Part shown: piece by piece, positions 36,391-48,135 of the stretch
How the letters are laid out: the number at the start of each line of letters is the position of its first letter
Position numbering within the stretch: the first letter of the stretch is position 1
Source: Siphonodentalium dalli
Taxonomy: Eukaryota; Mollusca; Scaphopoda; Gadilida; Siphonodentaliidae
Assembly: GCA_032622095.1 (NCBI GenBank)
Contig: CP136069.1
Location: forward strand, 108,962,278 to 109,026,277
Direction: 5' to 3'
DNA: 64,000 nt
Made by a program: the position numbers and the translations under genes
The notes under the pieces: generated by a model
The model's input: only the letters and a program-made list of their open reading frames with translations
Databases searched by the model: none
Told to the model about the DNA's origin: nothing

Positions 36391-36867
36391 TATTCCTGTC
36401 ACAAATAGTATCTATTCCCGATATTATCTTGTACCATTATGTTCACAAAAGACAGATCGATGAAAATATGTCAAATTCTGCACTGACATGTGCAAAGCCG
36501 CTCCTACAATTCCCGTTACTATCAAAGCGATCTCATCCATCGGGATGTAGTCGGGATCAATGTCTTCCCTTTATGTCTTCTTCGAACGTTGTTATAGATG
36601 ATGTGGCAATTTGTCACTGCCTTTATATGCTGTTTGCTAGTTTATCTATGTATATATGGCATTTGGCTTATATCATCAACCTCTTTGTGTCATTTACGCA
36701 TAACAATAGCGTTATAAAAGATATAAACGTTGGCCATGGTGTGTTTGAACATCCATTCATATATTACACTTTTTGAAGGAGGGATAATAGTCCGGTTTAA
36801 TAAGTAATCACATATACAGACGCTCTTTATTCGCACCATATCGGGAATATGCTTAACAGGGAATGCT
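36391..36867. other. Intron, nothing recognised; duplicated flank at its end
   Basis: No gene. 36815-36875 (ACGCTCTTTATTCGCACCAT ... GGAATGCTCTTTATTG) is repeated at 43403-43459, where it is uninterrupted. Confidence 0.5.
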
Positions 36868-37949
36868 CTTTATTGCAGGGTTGGGGCGATTGCATGCCAA
36901 TGTAATCGATTACAATTACTTTTGATTTACATGATTACTATTACGATTACTGATTACATATTTTTTCAATGTAATCGATTACGATTACAATTACTTTAGT
37001 AAATGTAATCGATTACTTTTTGATTACATCTGATTACAATTGTTAGTTTCCAACCATTTTGATCGCATAGGAATAAATAATGAAATAATTAAAATTAACA
37101 TATCAAATTTGATTGAATAAAGACATCACTGCATAACATGGAAACAAGAAACGACTGAAACAATAGAAAGATGTAAGCAATAAACATATAAACTTTTTAC
37201 ATTTACATCTATTGGAAAGGTTTCATCATGAAGTTAGGCCACGGTTTTTTTATTTTGTGATTTACGGATCCGCCGACCGAGTGGAAAACACCCCGACCTA
37301 AAAGAAAAATTGTAAACAAACATTTTATTTAATATTTTCCGCCGACCCACATATTTGGGTCGAATATTGAATGAATAAATCGCATATTGATTGTCAAAAT
37401 TATATTTGTACAACCCCTCCCCCGGTGACAGCCTCCCATCCTTTCCAATTTGTCGAATGAAAACAGTCTGGGGAAATGTTCCGGTGCGTGTTTTTATATA
37501 CCCGTTTATTTAATAGTGAGTTACCTCCCTTCCAAACCCGGAAGTATTTCTGTAAATCCAAAATTGTTCGTTGTTGACATTTATACAAGCGGCAGGCTTG
37601 TTTGTTAAAGAAATCAAGGATAGAAATTAAATGTCCCATTGATAAACCCGACATACAAACGTGTATGTATCCCTTCATTGTATTAAAACGAATTTGTGAC
37701 ATGTGTTTTGTGAATTTTGTCCCCAAAACAGCCAATTATTTTTCACACTTTTTCAGTGGATGTGTTTTCATGGTGGGGAGAAATTAAAGCTAAAAAATAT
37801 GTTGGTAAAAGTATTTTTGCAAATGGGGCACCTCATTTCTTTTCTTGATATATTACTCCAGAATTTAGGCCTAATGCAAACAACATACTTGGATTAATAC
37901 GGGAACAGGTCACTTCGTTCCTGAGTCACTGCGTTCCTTTTATATAACT

Positions 37950-38215
37950 CACTTAAATCCTTTAGCACGGACTATAGCCCACATTTGTCATCCAATATTC
38001 ATGACATTTCTGTACATTGACACGTAGATGGGAACGAATGATTTTGGTCATACCCATTTTAAAAAAACATACCGACCAGCGGCCATCTAGGATTTTGCAC
38101 TTAAATCCTTTAGCATAGACTACAGCCCACATTGTCATCCAATCTGTTTGAAATTTGCTGTGTACATTGACACATAGATGGGAATAAGTTATTTTAGTCA
38201 CTCCCATGACAGGGT
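37950..38215 (+). repeat. Diverged TAGCTCAACTT satellite units
   Basis: About two units with CCTTTAGCACGGACTATAGC, GACACGTAGATGGGAACGAA and CCAGCGGCCATCTAGGATTT. No head or tail. Confidence 0.65.
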
Positions 38216-39158
38216 ATCACCTAGTCAAAATAGCATGAGAAAGTGAGACCACACTTTTGTTTATACCGATATATACAATATGGGGTGTGGCAATCTATTT
38301 AATAAGAAAGCCCCATTGTCACATCAGTCCTGCATATATTACTCTCAGTGTATCTGAAATAAGATAGTTCAGGGACTATTGAGCGGTCACCTTTTCTGAG
38401 TATACCTTAAAAAGTGATGGGTATAACTCACTTGAATCTTCGTCTTTAAAAGGTGAGCTAAAATTGAGTTTTTTACAAACCAAAAAATAAAAAAATACAA
38501 TTTTCTGTTTTTTTTCGTCCTACTCAAGTTGATTATGGCACAAAAAATCCGTAAACCACAAAATCTAAAAAACGTGGCCTTATGCACCAACTTATTGTGA
38601 ATACATTATGTTTTATGTGTATTTATTTATGTAAATATATTTTAATATATTTTAAATTTTCTTACATGCATTCAAACTAACGCAAAATATTTATGAAAAT
38701 ATCACCAGAAACAATTATAAATTATTTGCATGTTCTGTTAGATTCAATACCCAACACAATGAAGATAACACTAAGCTTTATTTTATTATCATCCTTTGTT
38801 AATCCTGATGAGGATTAAATGAGGCTTAACTCCATGAGTGCAGTAAATGACAAACCAGCTAATTAGGTCTACTGATGTACATCACACCTGCTTTGTTCAG
38901 TTAATTAGCCCTATTGTACCAGTGTGGCTATACAGCCATTGTCTGCAGCAGTCCCGAATCCCGGACATTTCCCCACCGGACATTTCCCCACCCATCCTTG
39001 AAATGACAAAGTGGACATTTCCCCACCCGGACATTTCCCCACCGGACATTTACCCACCTTTGACTGTTACTAGGTAAAATCAAAGTTTATTTAAATGAAC
39101 GAAATTATATACATATACACAGCAATAACAATAGTAACGATACACTTAACAACAACAC

Positions 39159-39610
39159 TTAATCTGTCTTGACTCTAATCGAATGGCCAATGATGTCGAG
39201 GAAATTTGTCATGCTCTTCTTGCCACTGTTGAAATCCACACACAGCTTATGAAGTTTGGTCTGAAGGGCCGACATCTGTCGTCGAACTCTCTTCGATGGC
39301 GGCTCACCCAGTCTCAATCTCTCGATGTCAGTCAGTGCGACAGTCTGGTCCTTCTGTGGGCACCGGATTGACAATCATAATCCGGGCTGGTCATGACCGA
39401 CGAGGTGGTTGTGGCCGTTGTTCCATGATTCACAGATGTTGTTGGTGCGGGATCTGCTGTCAACTGTGGCATTCTGCCAACTTGTCTTTAACTATCTGGA
39501 CCGTCTTTCCTAGGTTGCAGACGACTGCTTCTTTATGTCAATGCGAGCTTTCATGGCATCAATAGCTGTCTTGTCGCTGTCATGGCAATGTTGTGTGCTG
39601 CTGATAACTG
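39159..39610 (-). pseudogene. MULE-type transposase, C-terminal remnant
   Basis: Minus-strand reading gives DSDKTAIDAMKARIDIKKQS, a stop or shift, then DSRSRTNNICESWNNGHNHL (RTNN motif at 39418-39450), VGHDQPGL, a TGA where tryptophan is usual, LSIRCPQKDQTVALTDIERL and NFLDIIGHSIRVKTD before a stop. R-NN--E-WN------VG--HP-LW--I and the end (NFLD-IGH-IR) match the C-terminal part of MULE-superfamily transposases in animals. The catalytic domain upstream is gone, so this copy is inactive. It is the only enzyme trace in the surrounding element. Confidence 0.68.
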
Positions 39611-39689
39611 TTTTAACCTAAACAAAAAAAAAAGAACAAAAATTTACACATTCTTTATTTGAGTTTTTACATATTATTTGATAATTAAC

Positions 39690-39870
39690 TAAGAACGCTC
39701 TTTATGTCTGTTCTTCAGAAAAAAATATCATATTAAATGTTCATTATAGAAATTTGCACACATATTATCGGATAATTAACTAAGAACGCTCTTTATGTCT
39801 GTTCTTCAGAAAAAAATATCAAAATAAATGTTCATTATAGAAATTTGCACACATATTCATGTCGAGTTAA
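39690..39870 (+). repeat. 91-bp direct repeat
   Basis: AAGAACGCTCTTTATGTCTG starts at 39691 and again at 39782, with the following ~80 bp almost identical; a shorter relative lies at 42370-42410. Confidence 0.75.
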
Positions 39871-40506
39871 CTGTGACTAAATCCAGAGCCATCTGAACCG
39901 CACTGGGTTATTGCATACCGGTCGCTAGCGTTAGTTAATTAGACAGCGCTGTCTCATTAACTAACACTGACGGCCGTTATGCCGGTAATCACAGTGACAA
40001 CACAGCTCGTATGTTTACCCTTTAAGGCTTGTTATACTAATTAATTTGCAGTCAGCTGCTTAGATATGTCTTCATAAGCAATGTATATCACGTTTCAAAT
40101 TTCATTTTTTTAATTTTAAAATTTAATTATTTTTTTTAATTTTTTTTTACATTTTTAGATCCTCAGTCCAGCCTAATATACACCATAAAACTGTCTTTTT
40201 CATTCCAAGTTTATAATTTTAAATTTTAAATTCAAAGTTTAACTTTAAACAAATTTAAATTTAAATTTTTATGATTTAAAAAAAAACCTGAATCTGAAAT
40301 GATAAATAAACGAAATTAAAAGTTTTAAAACCTAACTTACATTTAAAAAGGAAGACAGGTAGCAAGACACTCTTTTTAGGTATGGTAACTGGTAGCAAAC
40401 TAATCTTCCGAAATTTTCTGAGTTTTCTCCGCCTAAACTCAGCTATAATATTTTGGTCGGCATCTATGAACCGACAAAATAGGAACCAAACAAATATACC
40501 ATGCCA

Positions 40507-41471
40507 GTATAAGAAGTATTAAATAGTTTGCTGATGACTGAGAATATCCCAACCGCACCCACACCCAGGTCTGGTAAATTGAAAATGAATCAAAGCTCCC
40601 GTGGATATATTTTCGATTGGAAAACGGGTATCTGTCTGGGAAAAATAGCTCTACAATATCCAATAAATAGAATCATATGCTGTGACTTAATATTTCAAGA
40701 TATAACGGTTTCAAAGTGAAACGTTCTGACAGCCGCGCGAGCCTTGTGTATAAGAAGTATTAAATAGTTTGCCAATGACTGTGAATATCCCAACCGCACC
40801 CACACCCAGGTCTGGTAAATTGAAAATAAATCAAAGTTCCCGTGGATATATTTTCGATTGGAAAACGGCTATATGTCGGGAGAATATAGCTCTATAATAT
40901 CCAATAAATAGAATCATATGCTGTGATTTAATATTTCAAGATATAACGGTTTCAAAGTGAAACGTTCTGACAGCCACGCGAGCCTTGTGTATAAGAAGTA
41001 TTAAATAGTTTGCCAATGACTGTGAATATACCAACCGCACTCACACCCAGGTCTGGTAAATTGAAAATAAATCAAAGTTCCCGTGGATATATTTTCGATT
41101 GGAAAACGGCTATATGTCGGGAGAATATAGCTCTATAATATCCAATAAATAGAATCATATGCTGTGACTTAATATTTCAAGATATAACGGTTTCAAAGTA
41201 AAACGTTCTGACAGCCGCGCGAGCCTTGTGTATAAGAAGTATTAAATAGTTTGCCAATGACTGTGAATATCCCAACCGCACCCACACCCAGGTCTGGTAA
41301 ATTGAAAATAAATCAAAGTTCCCGTGGATATATTTTCGATTGGAAAACGGCTATATGTCGGGAGAATATAGCTCTATAATATCCAATAAAGATATTCATA
41401 TCGGCTGACTAAATATTTCACGATATAGCGGTTTCGGAGTGAAGCATTCTGGGCAGCCGCGCGAGCCTTTG
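40507..41471 (+). repeat. Four tandem 241-bp repeats
   Basis: GTATAAGAAGTATTAAATAG starts at 40507, 40748, 40989 and 41230, spacing exactly 241 bp. The units are nearly identical except the end of the fourth (from about 41390), which diverges. Each contains AACCGCACCCACACCCAGGT and CAGCCGCGCGAGCCTT. No coding frame. It lies inside the element at 38956-42783. Confidence 0.93.
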
Positions 41472-42660
41472 GTATAATAAGTCTGTCCGCACCCACACCC
41501 AGCATTTCGTTCTCGCTCCATTAAAAAAGAAGTCCGTGTGACAGGCTAATTACCTTACGCCATGTTAAAAATAGCTTTACCAGGCCCAGTCCGTCGGCGG
41601 TAGATCAAAGGTTATGTCGCCGCAGTCTTATGTCTGGCATGTGGGTAAGTTACGTAATCATGTGACACATCGAAAAATAAGCTGATACTATATATCGCAT
41701 TTTTTTTTTTCCCATTAAACTTCAGCTTTTGACAAAAACGAAATGTACCAAGTGTATAATTGGAATCCGCGGTTGTGGTTTGAGACTTCAATGGCTCGAA
41801 TCCGTTGATAAATACGGAAATTACCCATGTGCATGTATAAATAAAAATATAATCTACACCCGAAATTAGAAAGAACTGAATTCATACAATTAGCGATAAA
41901 AACATGTTCATGCACGATCGTTTGCGCATTGTTTATAGGAAATACATGGTTTTGGGTTCCGTTTGCATTGAACGAACTAAAGCGTTAAATTGTCGTTTTG
42001 GAAACTAATTCAATTATATTTTGCTGATTTTCTAAAAAATATAATTCGTTTGATAACTTTGTTTTGCTGCGTCATAATTGTTTTTATCGTTTTATTGGCT
42101 AATTGCAATTCTGTTTTTCCTTTAAAAATAACAATACAATTTAACATTTTATACATCGAATAATAAACGGTGATTAATTTGCCAGGGTGCCCTGCCCATG
42201 CTCCCACAGGCTGAAATATGAAAGGAATATGGAGAGCTAATTAATTACTGGTTGTATGCTGGAGTCACGGTATGGTATAAAGCCAGTGCGGTTCACACCC
42301 AGTCGCCCTGCATTAGTGCTGGGAGTATATTTTTGTCACAGATAACTCGACATGAGTATTGGATACTTAAATAAGAACACTCTTTATATCTGTTCTTCAG
42401 AAAATGAATTAACATCATGGAAATTGAGACTTACCTCGTCATCAGTTGTGACACACCCCTTGCATGAGATTGTTCTTAATAAGTTCCATGATTGAAGATA
42501 TGATTCCATGATAACTTTGCTAAGGTTATATAGCTGTCTAGAGTTCACTCACTAGAATTCATACTGTGATCATAATTGTCACAACATTGTTTCAACTGCG
42601 TTGATGTCCCAAACTATCGTAAAAAATGAACACTCTTTGATGTCTGCATTTTATTAGCAG
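41472..42660. other. Interior of the MULE-type element, nothing recognised
   Basis: No frame or RNA gene that I can support. Confidence 0.35.
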
Positions 42661-43253
42661 GGTGGGGAAATGTCCGGTGGGTAAATGTCCGGGTGGGGAA
42701 ATGTCTGGTGGGTAAATGTCCGGGTGGGGAAATGTCCGCTTTTGAAAGTGGGGAAATGTCCGGTGGGGAAATGTCCGTATACCGCAGTCCCAATTCAATT
42801 TAATCCTAATGGAAGTTGGCTAGCCTATTTATTCATATTAGAACATTTCATTGTCTGTATCACAAGTTTATTGCCATTCATGCTGTATTTAACAATTGTG
42901 TGTTGTTATCTGTATCCACTGTCAGAATGTACATACACACTGTACCACTAACATAACACATGACAAAATTGTACTAACTTTCTAATATGTTGTTTGTATC
43001 TTTGCACACTCCACATTACCACAGTATTAGACTATGAGTATCCAATAGCCATCCATATGGTTATTTTAGTAAAAGTAATCAAAAAGTAATCAAAATGTAA
43101 TCATGATTACAGGTACATTTGAAAGTAATCGATTATGATTACTTGTAATCAAGAAATGTCATGATTACTGATTACAGATGTTTACTCCAATTTTTTTAAT
43201 CGATTACTTTGATTACAATTACTGATTACGATTACCCCAACCCTGCTTTATTG

Positions 43254-44886
43254 AGTCATGGTAAAGGAAAATGGGGACTCGACTTAGAATAGTTGTCATC
43301 GTGAATATTTACTAATTACACCAATGCACGTAAATACATGTACACGAACGTTCGATATATGTTTATATACCAGTCAAAGTCATAGCAATTTCCAGTTTAT
43401 TAAACGCTTTTTATTCACACCATATGAGGAATACGCTTAATATGGAATGCTCTTTATTGAGTCATGGTGAAGGAAAGTGGGGACTCGATTTAAATAGTTG
43501 TCATTGTGAATATTTACTAAATTATTCATAAATAATACTCCCCACTTTAACTGCAATTGTATGTATTAGTAACCATGCCAGACTCTTATAATTAAACGCA
43601 ATCTTTACGGGAGTTGACATTTTTCTCAGGATGGCATTCTCATCAGTGGTAGGTTTGGTTAACGTGGTTGTTGCGTTTCTTCTGAGTTGTCATCGGTAGC
43701 CACTGTTGGGGCCAAGTGTATTCACCATGTGCTCAAAACACCTTTTTTTCGAAGTGAACGGTACAAATCTGGACCATTTCGTCTTCAACCATTTTAATAG
43801 CTTTTTAACAGAAATCGACGGACATTTATGTGGGACCCCACTCCCCAACAGAGAATTGTGTCAATGTATACCTGGAGTGACCCTATAATAGCCATTAACG
43901 GGGTGTGTATATTTTTGTATATATTTTTGTCAAAACATTAACGTTCCAAACAGCACTTATGACAAGTGCATGAAGATAACTCACCGGGCGATGACAATTC
44001 ACAGTGAATACACAATATTATTGACATGCCCCGCAGTAATTCCAATACACTCACGCGCTCTTGTCGATTCCGCATTTTACGTCTCACCTCATATATGATG
44101 TCACAGATAGACACATCTAACCCCGACTCCGATTCCGTATTTTTAATAAGTCTACTCATTTGATGTCATATGAGGATTTGCGACGGAGATAGCCGACAAC
44201 CGGTGGGGGTATTATTTATTTATTTCTCAGCTTATTTATTAAGCGATTGTTATGGGACTTTGATCGTTGTGATGATAATAGGGGTGGCTTTTCAATAGTG
44301 TTTTGGTGTATTGATCAGGATAGCAATCCTTTAAGTCTCCTCTCACTCATGATATTCAGAAATGATATCATGGATATATTATGAACCACACTTTTGAAAA
44401 AAATGTATTTTACAGAGGTTCTTGTTACCTGAAAACGGTGAAATTTAAAATATTGTTCATGCCATAAAAGTAAAGTAATTGAGTTCATAATTTCCAAAGG
44501 GTTGATGTTTCTTAAATACTGAGTCACAATAATCGTTTGTACCAACTTTCACAAAGAAATTCCTGACATATTCTGAGAAAATCCATTTTTAAATACCAAA
44601 AAAATCTGGCAAAGCGTGCACCTGACCCTTAATTATTATTCCCTGAATAATCTTTTGATCGGTCAGCAGCAGTCGGGGAAAATATGAGCATGAGGAAATG
44701 GACCCATGCAAGAGTAAACCATGGCTTTAATTAGACATAACATAAGTGATCTTTGAAATTGGTTTTTATATAATTTGGATGTTTTCCAGAAACTTTGGCT
44801 GAAAAAGTTTGAAACTGCAACAGATCTTTTTTTCATGCTGCTTTTTATCTGCCTACTTAGAAAGGTTCTTACTTGTTTTCCTTCAG
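43254..44886. other. Intron upstream of exon B with old repeats
   Basis: 43254-43500 holds a duplicated unit around the hAT insertion site. 44069-44220 is the diverged partner of 11270-11427. The remainder is AT-rich and ends in the acceptor tract of exon B. No coding frame is supported. Confidence 0.45.
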
Positions 44887-44984
44887 GGTAATGAGTACTT
44901 ACAGACTGTGGCCCGGTGCTTGCAAATGATGTTGAAGATTGACAACTACAAGTATGCCTTTGTTGACTGTGATGGAATCACAAC
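44887..44984 (+). CDS. ATP6V1H: V-type H+-ATPase subunit H, internal exon B
   Basis: This 98-nt exon translates in frame after exon A as GNEYLQTVARCLQMMLKIDN followed by YKYAFVDCDGIT plus two bases. It matches the NEY-QSVARCLQMMLR--EYRFAF---DGI segment of arthropod subunit H and the equivalent vertebrate region. The acceptor is TTTTCCTTCAG (AG 44885-44886) and the donor is GTAAGA (44985). It ends in phase 2, which the first base of exon C completes. The A/B junction falls where vertebrate subunit H isoforms differ by an 18-residue insert; no such insert is encoded in either exon, so this splice form resembles the short isoform and the fly protein. The preceding intron is 24,474 bp and almost wholly transposable elements. 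Confidence 0.93.
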
Positions 44985-45072
44985 GTAAGACCATATATAA
45001 AAAATAATCTTTCTTTGATTATTGACATCCGCTGTCCACAGATGACTTCTGCGAGCTTTGCTTTGTGTAGTT

Positions 45073-46290
45073 ATACCCCCCGCAATGAAGTTAGGGGGGG
45101 TATACTGGAGTCAGCTTGTCCGTCCATCGTCGTCCGTCTGTCCGTCCATGTTTACTAATGACTACTTATGTGGCTAAGATTGTGTAAAATGGATATTTAT
45201 GGGCATAACTTCCGTTGCGTGGCTAGCCACGTAACAGCTTTCAGATGTACGTTCAAAAATGATCTATTTGGCCTAATCAGCTTATTTAATTTTGTAGTCA
45301 CTCAAAATTTGGGGAAAAAAAGTCCATCGATTTAGACATCCATGACCTGTCAATAGGAGATGTCGGACACTGACTGACATTTATGTGGCTAGCCACCCAA
45401 TCACGGACCTGTCAGTTTCTCCTATTCCACTGTCCCAGTTGCTGTGAGCAAGTTTTTGAGTTTTAATCAGCTTCTTCTGCTATAATTCCAACATGTTATG
45501 AATCCATAATCTGGAGTTTTATCACTATCTACTACTTGATAGCCACATAAAATTTTATGGCTACTTGAGAAGCCACATAAAAACTAAAGCCACATTACCA
45601 TTTCTAGCCACATAGGTCGGAGCCACATATCTACCCATTTGTTCGTCTGTCCGTCGTCCGTCCGTGGACACAAATTTGTCCGGAGTTTTTCTCAGTCGTT
45701 TTTTGATCAATTTCTGTGAAACTTGGCACAGACATCAACCACCATGGGAACCTGTGCACCTGCGATTGAGCTTTTATTCCTACATTTTTCGGTCAATTTT
45801 TTAAAAACGTGGCACAGATATTTAGTACCATGGGAACTTGTGCACCTGCGATTATGACGTCTGGCCGACATTTTTTGGTGGAGTTATCCCCCTTTTTCGA
45901 CTTAGAAACTTTTTTGCAACATGCATAATTTTGTCCGAGCTTTTATTCCTACATTTTTCGGTCAATGTTTTTTAAATCTTGGCACTGATATTTAGTACCA
46001 TGGGAACCTGTGCACCTGCGATTATGACGTCTGTCCGACATGTTTTGTGTGGAGTTATTCCCCTTTTTCGACTTAGAAATGTTTTCGCAACATACATAAT
46101 TTTGTCCAAGCTTTTATTCCTACATTTTTTGGTCAATAGGTTTAAGATTAGGGTTATGGTTGTACACCTGCAATGGGAACTGTTATTTTATTATTTTAAC
46201 TAAATGTTTACTGACATGTGAAACATCTTAGTATTTTAAAAACAGGGGGGTATCCGTAGTCACACCTACGGGACAGTCACACCTCTAGTT
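45073..46290 (+). mobile_element. ATACCCCCC family element, copy 2, with nested insertion
   Basis: Head hairpin identical to copy 1 (45074-45103), GTCC run, an unrelated insertion (about 45150-45640), then GTGGACACAAATTTGTCCGG and ~170-bp units with GAGCTTTTATTCCTACATTT, GACGTCTG-CCGACA and CGACTTAGAAA. The tail GGGGGGTATCCGTAG-TCACAC-CTACGG then GACAGTCACACCTCTAGTT ends near 46290. The 3' hairpin differs in sequence from copy 1 but is still a hairpin. Confidence 0.75.
45150..45640. mobile_element. AGCCACAT-rich mini-element
   Basis: Interrupts the GTCC run of the surrounding element. The left side has TACTTATGTGGCTAAG and the right side, inverted, GTAGATATGTGGCTCC; AGCCACATAA is repeated about five times near the right end, and TGTGGCTAGCCAC palindromes occur inside. 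A target-site duplication could not be fixed. Confidence 0.55.
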
Positions 46291-46399
46291 TGAAATAGAC
46301 CCCATATTATAGCAACTGGTCCTGTCTTCCTGTTGTGCCGGCAATTTTATCCGGCCATTTATACATCAAATTCACCATGGTTCGGTTTTAAATCCCGAA

Positions 46400-46713
46400 T
46401 GAAATGGTTGTATACTGGATTACATGCATCCAATCCTCCGTTGGTCCGAGCACATATCTTAACCACAGGTTGTTATATATCAATGAAATTTTTTATGGAT
46501 GTCCCACTGTGAGCAGTGTTCAATCGTTTTTTTCCAGATTTTCCATTCTAGAGTTATTCATCTTTGTTTATCTGGAAATGTTGTTTTTTTGTCCGTCCGA
46601 GCAGATATCTCCACCACCGGTTGACGAATCTCAATGAAATTTGGTATGGATATTCACTACTATGAGGGCAATCAATTGAGTGTTCAATTGTTTTATTGAG
46701 TGTTCAATTGTTT
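46400..46713 (+). repeat. ATACCCCCTTTT-family body fragment
   Basis: Contains CCATTCTAGAGTTATTCATC, TTTGTTTATCTGGAAATGTTG and AATCTCAATGAAATTTGGTA, words of the 174-bp unit, without head or tail. Similar fragments lie at 52957-53218 and 54191-54370. Confidence 0.55.
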
Positions 46714-46849
46714 TTAGCTCACCTGAGACGAAGTCTCTGGTGGAGCTATAGTCATCACACCTTGTCCGTCGTCCATCCGTCTGTCAACAATTCTTTGAAC
46801 ATCTTCTCCAGATCCTTAGGACCTAATGGGTTCATATGTGGTGTGAATG

Positions 46850-48135
46850 CAGGGTTTCCGCTAGGGGTTGGGGGAATGTGGCCGTATTTGGGAAGCACAT
46901 ACCCGGCGCCGTGTTGGGTATCGATTTCCTTGCACTTGAGACAACATTCAGGAACATTGAAGCTTCGTATAGAAACCAAATTAAAACAGATAGTCTTTCT
47001 TTGATCTCAAGTTAATGAACTAAAAGCATGTTAGCACCACCACATACAACGACTTTTATATCAGTAGTGCTCAATATTAAAAGCTGATATCAAAGAAATT
47101 ACTGGGGTTGGAAAGACACATTGTCACACTCAGTGTTACGTCAGAGCTCATGTCACGTGCTTTGCACACGTTCTGTGTGCCTGATCTCTTTGTATTTTAT
47201 ACAGTACCGATCAGAACAAGTTGGTGTAAACTCAAAAGCCATTCCTCAGACGGAGATGACCACATGCTGGATTCGTATAATGGATAATTTTGTATTCATT
47301 GGATAGGGAATAAATACACTGTTAATAACTATTAATATTTTAATTATACCCCCTGTAACGAAGTTAGGGGGGTATACTGGAATCAGCATGTCCATCCGTC
47401 GCACTGTCCGTCCATGGACACACATTTGTCCGGAGTTTTTCTCAGTCTTTTTTTGATCAATTTCCGTGAAACTTGGCACAGACATCAACCACCATGGGAA
47501 CCTGTGCACCTGCAAATATGACGTCTGTCAGACTTTTTTTGGTGGAGTTATCCCCCATTTTTTTACTTAGAATTTTTTTGCAACATGTATAATTTTGTCC
47601 GAGCTTTTATTCCTACATTTTTAGGTCAATGTTTTTTAATTTTGGCATTGATATTTAGTACCATGGGAACCTGTGCACCTGCGATTATGACGTCTGTCGG
47701 ACATTTTTTGTAGAGTTATTCCCCTTTTTCGACTTAGAACATTTTCGCAACATGCATAATTTGTCTGAGATTTTATTCCTACATTTTTCGGTCAATAGGT
47801 TTAAGATTAGGGTTAGGGGTGTGCACCTGCAATGGGAACTGTTATTTTATTATTTTAACTAAATGTTTACTGACATGTGAAACATCTTAGTATTTTAAAG
47901 ATACTGACAGGATGATGCAGACAACAGTTACTGTGCACGTGGTCTGCGGTAATTGATAATGTCTTGTTCAGGCACCAAGTGTAGGATTCCTTGCAATCTG
48001 TTAATCATCAGTGTCGGTGATCGCTCGTCCTGAGTAATAAGGGGGCTGAGTTGGTCTGTTGCTATTTTGTGACCAAGGTTGGGAAGGGGAATGAGGCCGC
48101 TGGACGGCCAGCCTGCCGTAGTAGCGGAAACCCTG
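46850..48135. mobile_element. CAGGGTTTCCGCTA-ended DNA element (hAT-like)
   Basis: Exact 14-bp terminal inverted repeats CAGGGTTTCCGCTA (46850-46863) and TAGCGGAAACCCTG (48122-48135). Flanks are GTGAATG and GTGGATG, a near match but not a perfect duplication. CAGGG ends suggest hAT. No transposase is present; an ATACCCCC-family element is nested inside. It interrupts the AGCTCACC-family element. Confidence 0.78.
47346..47897 (+). mobile_element. ATACCCCC family element, copy 3, 3' truncated
   Basis: Head ATACCCCC (47346-47353) / GGGGGGTAT (47367-47375), GTGGACACACATTTGTCC-like start, two units, then GAAACATCTTAGTATTTTAA, where copies 1 and 2 continue to the tail; here the match stops. It is nested in the element at 46850-48135. 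Confidence 0.7.

Larger units (their letters stand above)
38956..42783. mobile_element. Element with GGACATTTCCCCACC tandem ends, MULE remnant
   Basis: Left end GAATCC-CGGACATTTCCCCACC and right end, inverted, GGTATA-CGGACATTTCCCCACC. Each terminal repeat holds about five to eight tandem copies of GGACATTTCCCCACC or GGACATTTACCCACC (38958-39057, 42661-42778). GCAGTCCC flanks both sides exactly (38948-38955, 42784-42791). It is nested in the hAT-like element. A MULE-type transposase C-terminus (39159-39610, minus) and a 4 x 241-bp array lie inside. Confidence 0.78.
36876..43245. mobile_element. hAT-like DNA element with 8-bp target duplication
   Basis: Left end CAGGGTTGGGG at 36876; right end CCCCAACCCTG to 43245. 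Behind each lies an array of AATCGATTAC words (36900-37050 and 43070-43235, inverted). CTTTATTG flanks both sides exactly (36868-36875 and 43246-43253). CAGGG ends with an 8-bp duplication are typical of the hAT superfamily. A copy of the flanking repeat at 43403-43500 shows the same site empty. No hAT transposase is recognisable in 37060-38940. The element contains a diverged satellite fragment and a nested element (38956-42783). Confidence 0.85.

Noticed and set aside
37400-37735. 111-codon minus frame considered as a hAT transposase remnant
   Set aside because: No catalytic or dimerisation motif of hAT transposases could be seen; left unannotated.
43938-44159. 73-codon minus frame with protein-like composition
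   Set aside because: It overlaps an old dispersed repeat shared with 11270-11427, and no domain is recognisable.
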